Shown here one piece after another: positions 59,833-64,000 of a DNA stretch of 64,000 nucleotides. The stretch lies in contig JABRWF010000007.1 in NCBI GenBank assembly GCA_018343915.1, positions 3,720,001 through 3,784,000 of the forward strand, given 5' to 3'. Origin of the DNA: Agroathelia rolfsii (Eukaryota > Basidiomycota > Agaricomycetes > Amylocorticiales > Amylocorticiaceae). The notes under the pieces were generated by a model that saw only the letters and a program-made list of their open reading frames with translations, was not told the origin of the DNA and did not search any database. Made by a program: the position numbers and the translations under genes. Each line of letters begins with the position of its first letter. Within the stretch, counting starts at the first letter, position 1.

Positions 59833-62041
59833 TTAAGGCTGTCCAGTGATATAATGTAATTCCTTGCTAAAAGATGGAAGAATATCTTTCAACTGTTGCA
59901 CCATAGGCTCATTACGACTGGTAGAGTACCTGTGTATAATGCGCAATGCCTCCAAGACATCTTCGGGCCCAGGGGTGGTACTGTGACCAGCATCGAAATT
60001 ATCGCCAGCACCATCACCTCCTATATCTTCTATTGTCAATTCAGCCTGAAGTGCGCTATCTGCAGCCTGGTGTGTTTGATGCTCCTCTATGATAGCCTTA
60101 TAAATACCTTCGTCATCCTCCTCTACTACTGACTTGGGATTTTCATCAATATTCAAGAGTTCCTGGGCGGACATCCGGTTGAATCGCTGTAATAAACATT
60201 TTTCTTCCAATATATCAAGACTATCTTCAATCTCATTCTGGGCTTGTGAGATAATACAACTAATGTCTTCCTCTTTATTCTTGTGGTAGGGATTGAGTAG
60301 GGAAGATATTGGAATTCGGATGGATGGGATAGGAGATAAGATAGCAGAGTCATCACATAAAGCCATGCTAGGTATTTGGGGCAAGATATCTGCCTTCTTC
60401 CAACAATTTTGAATTGTTGTAGCACTAACAATATCCCAAGCTTTTATTGCCAGGTGCATTGACTCTAGCTGGTTGATATCATATATGGAGGCTGGTGTGA
60501 TATTAGAATCATATCGAGCAATTGCCCGACGGATAAATTGAGTGCGATAATGAGCCTTAAAGCAGGCAATAATCCCCTGGTCTAAAGGTTGGATATGTGA
60601 AGTCATATTTGGTTTAAAATTGACAACATTAATGTTTTTTAGACCTTTTGGGACTATGTGACCTGTAAAATTATCCTGGAGAAGGAGAATATGACGGTTT
60701 TGGATAGCAAGCTGAGAATCCCACTCGGTGAGCCATTCTTGATATATTTCAGCTGTCATCCATGCAGTTTTTGTATATCGATAGTAAAAACCGTGTGAGG
60801 CACCTGATCTGTTTTTAAATGCTTGAGGTTTTTGAAATTGGCCAATAATAATAGGCTTTAGCTTTTCGGATCCATCAGCATTGGCTATTAAAGCATAAGT
60901 CAATCGTGACTTTTTGCCTCGTATTCCAGATATTTTCTTATCTGCAAGCCCACGATTAGGTGGAATGCTAATTGATATTATTAGTATATGCCTTAGCAAT
61001 GCATTAGCAACATAATATACATACCCCCAGAACAAACCTGTTTCATCAATATTGAATATATTGCGAGGATAAAGGTTTGATTCCTGAATGATTGCCTTTA
61101 TCCTATTTCGCTCTTGATCTACATCGGCTTTATTAACAGAACCTGCTTCACCATGCCGCTTGACTTGTGATAAACCACGTCTTTTCTTGAATCGGTATAG
61201 CCAGCCATTACTAAGGCAAATTCGTTCATTTTCAGGGATTCTTGCTATATCTGCAAAATCACGCCATTTCTGATGCAATAGATCATCGGAGATCAGAATA
61301 TTATCATGCATTGCCTTTGCTACCCATAGTTCTAGCATCCTGTTGATTTGAGGATGCTTTACTGGATATATACGCTTGGTACTATGGGTAAGCACACCAT
61401 TAAGTACATTTTCCTCCCATTGCTCCCTCCATTTTCTTTCCTCCTTTATCCACATAGATATAAGTGATTGTGTAATACGTAGGTTCGGATATTTTTCAAG
61501 AAAATGATTAGCAGCTTTGGATTGTGAGACATGATGTGCTTTAAACCAATCTATAATCTCGATTCGTTGATCAAGGGTAGCATTTACCCTCTGTAGCTGT
61601 TTTGATGTACGAGCAGCTTTAGGATGCTTAGGCTGTATATCTTCATCCTCAAGGTCTACATCGGAGTCTATGTACATAATTTGTTAATATATTTATTGTT
61701 GTATAGAATAAGAAAAACGTACGCTTTCGCTTGGACCTCTCATTGCCTATAGCTTCTATAAGCCGTTTAAATGCATGTTTCTGAGGTATTGACATATTGT
61801 TTATGTGTTTGTCAAGTTCATGGTTTGGGGCATTCTGAAGATCTTCAATAACCTGTATTTCACAGACTAGATTGGCTTCATTATCAAGCCAGTCTTCATC
61901 TATAAGTGAAATAGGCTCTCCGGCAGCTAGCTTGACTTCAAGGGCTTTCCTTTGTACTGAAGCCTGCTTCTCCAGATTGTCAAGACCAGTTTTAAGTGCC
62001 TGAAGCTGAAGCTGATAAGAGCACATAGCAATTGGTTGCAT
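59833..62041 (-). CDS. Pogo/Fot-type transposase (CENP-B HTH plus DDE superfamily)
   Basis: Exons 62041-61723, 61667-61025 and 60967-59833 join in phase to 698 residues. The second intron (60968-61024, 57 nt) is a multiple of three without a stop, so it is hidden in a single ORF. Removing it restores ETGLFWG-IPPNRGLADKK, the expected family continuity. After an N-terminal coiled region come a helix-turn-helix (RIEIIDWFKAHHVSQSKAAN), a CENP-B/Tc5-type DNA-binding domain (ISDDLLHQKWRDFA... LSNGWLYRFKKRRGLS) and the catalytic core: NIDETG, LLLQDNFTGH and QPLDQGIIACFKAHYRTQF, giving the DDD triad of this group. An acidic C-terminal tail follows. No frameshift or stop was seen, so the element could be autonomous. 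Confidence 0.88.
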
Positions 62042-62353
62042 ACAAAGATTATAGTGTAAAGATAGTCACAGTATTTCCTGTACATATACAACTACACACG
62101 CAAATATATCTATTGTATATAGAAGTTGCTAGAACGTAGGTAATGCCGGATGTTTGATTATTCATTGTCCTCTCCATATTTAGTAAGCAATGACGTTATA
62201 TTTTAGGCACATTATTGGATCCTTCCTTATAAGGCTACGAGTTTTGAGGGGGGCGGAAAAATCATGATTATGAAGTTTAGGTGGGTATCCCCTGCATACC
62301 AACTTGGTGACGCCAAGACATTATGGATTATAAGGGGTTATCAATAATCAGGG

Positions 62354-62378
62354 GTATTAGTTAAGAGGGGTGCGACTG
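62354..62378 (-). repeat. Right terminal inverted repeat of the transposon
   Basis: Reverse complement matches 59550-59574 over 25 bp; it abuts the TA at 62379-62380. Confidence 0.92.
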
Positions 62379-62380
62379 TA

Positions 62381-63633
62381 GTGGGTTTTCAGCCACCGCG
62401 TGGGGGAGGGATAGAATTTTTTTTTACATGCCACTGTATCGGGACGCCTGGCATTGAACCAGATGTGCGCACATGTCATGTCACGTGTAATCTCGGGGCT
62501 TTTATAGATTGGACACAATTTTTTGTTCGTCGTGTCAAGCCCCTTCTTCACGTGACGTCATCATGAAAGCGGCAAAGGGCATCTACTGTCACGCGGTAGT
62601 ACGAGTACAAGTGTATCCACCCGTACCGGTATTCTTGTCCACATGCTCTTACAATATAGCGTTGCTGTTGTCACATTTAGGTCAAAATAAATGCTCATAA
62701 CTTGAGTCATAGGTCGGTTTTATACTCCCTCGTATCGCCACCTGAGCTGGCATTCCATTCTGAGGATTTCGGCCCCGAGTCTTGAAACGCATAGGGGCTG
62801 TTAACAAGATCACATGGCATGAATAGTCCCACACCGTTATATATCTGTTTTTGATACATGTGATGCCGCATCATGTCATTTTACCAGCTTCTCTGCCCTT
62901 GCTATCACAGACTATTTCAATGACCATGTGTTTTGCAATTTACTGCGCTTGATTTGGATCTTGACTCTTCCTGGAGTCCCCAATGGGGCCAATACTATAC
63001 AAGTCGCTCCATGGATGGGATTACCACGTTCTTCAAGTTGAGCTCGATGTGCCCCGGCATCCAGAGCCAATGAAAATAGCGTTCTAAGTCTGAAACTTAG
63101 GTTGGTCTGGGTCTCTAGAAACAGATAGTCTGAGCTTCAAGCTGGTGCCAAAATATCCAGTTCAAGAAGCCTATAAACTTTGCTCACAGCACAAAGTCCA
63201 CAGGATATAACTCAGAATGAAGAGTTTTTGATGTCTGACCTGTGATAAGTGGCGCACCACGTAACAGGAACACGCGGCGGCACTTCCGTTGCTGCCTCCA
63301 AGCTAACTACAATCACAATTTGTGACGCCACAGGTAGGGCTGACGTTCAGGACAAATCAATCATGTATTTTTTATTGGTAAATGGTGTCCCCATTTGATC
63401 TCTCATCATGATGGGTGCATGGACTACCTAGGTACTCAGGAACCAAGGCCTACGCCTACTACTGAGACTGAGCCTCCCTTTCTCAGGGAGTGTACCAGTG
63501 TGATCCTCATTGATTACCAGGAACCGCCTAATGGAAATATCAGAATTAATTCAGTGCTTATAATGCGAGGGTAAGCAATGTATTCGTGATATCTAGACCA
63601 GTCCTTCACCTACCTTGCAACCTGGGTGATGCA
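62381..63633. other. Gene-free flank with one dispersed repeat
   Basis: Contains the plus-strand partner (about 62470-62545) of the repeat at 45515-45645. No gene was recognised up to 63633. Confidence 0.5.
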
Positions 63634-64000
63634 ATGCCTCCATCCATTGAGCCGCTATCAACTACTTTGGGCATTTCACTTATAGGAATGGGTTTTTTGA
63701 ACATGTCATTACCGTTCAGAAATACTCTTGCGACGAAAAATTGACTTTAAACCCGTAGTCTCTATGGATTGACTTGTGCACAAACATTCTCTTACTTCCA
63801 ATTACATAGCCAAGGAGATAGACTTTGGATAAAGGCTACAGTAAGCATAGTCACAGCCTTATCTCTTCTCTGTGCTTCATAAGATACACATCGCAACTCG
63901 GACTAGGCCGCTTCGCTATGGTTATTTGCAGTCAAATACATTTCCCCAAGTTTGTCCTGCTAACCTGAAAACCTATTTTAGGGTAGTAAATACGGCGCAT
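63634..64000 (+). CDS. DUF6534-type membrane protein, 5' part only (cut by the window edge)
   Basis: Predicted exons 63634-63704, 63759-63840 and 63907-63920 (14 nt) join in phase. They encode MPPSIEPLSTTLGISLIGMG, LYGLTCAQTFSYFQLHSQGD, LWIKAT and AASLW. This is the same start, exon plan and 14 nt microexon as in the genes at 50032 and 54894. Protein identity to those is moderate, so it is an older paralogue. The next exon lies beyond the window. Confidence 0.75.

Larger units (their letters stand above)
59550..62378 (-). mobile_element. Structurally complete pogo/Fot-type DNA transposon (Tc1-mariner superfamily)
   Basis: The element is 2829 bp long and flanked by TA on both sides (59548-59549 and 62379-62380). 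Its ends are perfect 25 bp inverted repeats beginning CAGTCGCACCCCTCTTAAC (59550-59574 and 62354-62378). A subterminal block (59585-59630) recurs in direct orientation near the other end (62311-62354). It holds one transposase gene with an apparently intact frame. TA duplication, CAG termini and a CENP-B-type transposase fit pogo/Fot. Confidence 0.93.

Overview
The window is nuclear DNA of a filamentous fungus, most likely an Agaricomycete; a Ceratobasidiaceae/Rhizoctonia-like origin is my inference from the gene families and very dense splicing. Support: many 48-75 nt introns with GT-AG (sometimes GC-AG) ends, microexons of 8-21 nt, a TPR-CHAT protein, DUF6533- and DUF6534-type membrane proteins, a polyporopepsin-like aspartic protease, an intron-containing tRNA-Ile and a pogo/Fot-type transposon. 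No prokaryotic, CRISPR or viral gene was seen. I rebuilt gene models by hand from splice sites, reading-frame phase and paralogue comparison, so exon ends are predictions.

Layout. 1-19 kb: an exon running off the left edge; a nine-exon MFS transporter on the minus strand (1215-3379); a LINE remnant (about 4.19-4.66 kb); unrecognised decayed ORFs (4.8-6.6 kb); a TPR-CHAT gene (7728-10418); about 6 kb of gene-poor DNA with a small repeat; a second copy of the transporter (16724-18965) inside a roughly 2.6 kb segmental duplication. 19.9-31.4 kb is a conserved-looking block with two large minus-strand genes: a 13-exon ankyrin protein with a nucleotidyltransferase-like N-terminus (19945-25930) and a 1509-residue SH3 polarity protein of the Bud14/Tea4 type (26632-31346). 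32-37 kb: a damaged DUF6534 gene, tRNA-Ile(AAU) and a small nitroreductase.

38.6-45.5 kb is a giant near-perfect palindrome: two arms of about 3.4 kb around a spacer of about 150 bp, each arm with one copy of an 11-exon DUF6533 gene; the right copy has a premature stop. A secreted aspartic protease follows (46942-48471). 49-57.3 kb is a 3.3 kb direct duplication with two apparently intact DUF6534 genes, then a decayed DUF6534 fragment near 58.8 kb, a structurally complete pogo/Fot-type DNA transposon (59550-62378, TA duplication, 25 bp inverted ends, 698-residue transposase), and the start of another DUF6534 gene cut by the right edge.

The two large genes at 20-31 kb look like housekeeping or morphogenesis genes. 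The flanks are an accessory landscape built by duplication: tandem, dispersed and inverted copies of membrane-protein genes, mobile-element remnants and decaying paralogues. The most notable points are the palindromic DUF6533 pair, the DUF6534 expansion with a shared 14-nt microexon, GC-AG introns, and the TPR-CHAT gene with a nearly identical 135 bp repeat array.
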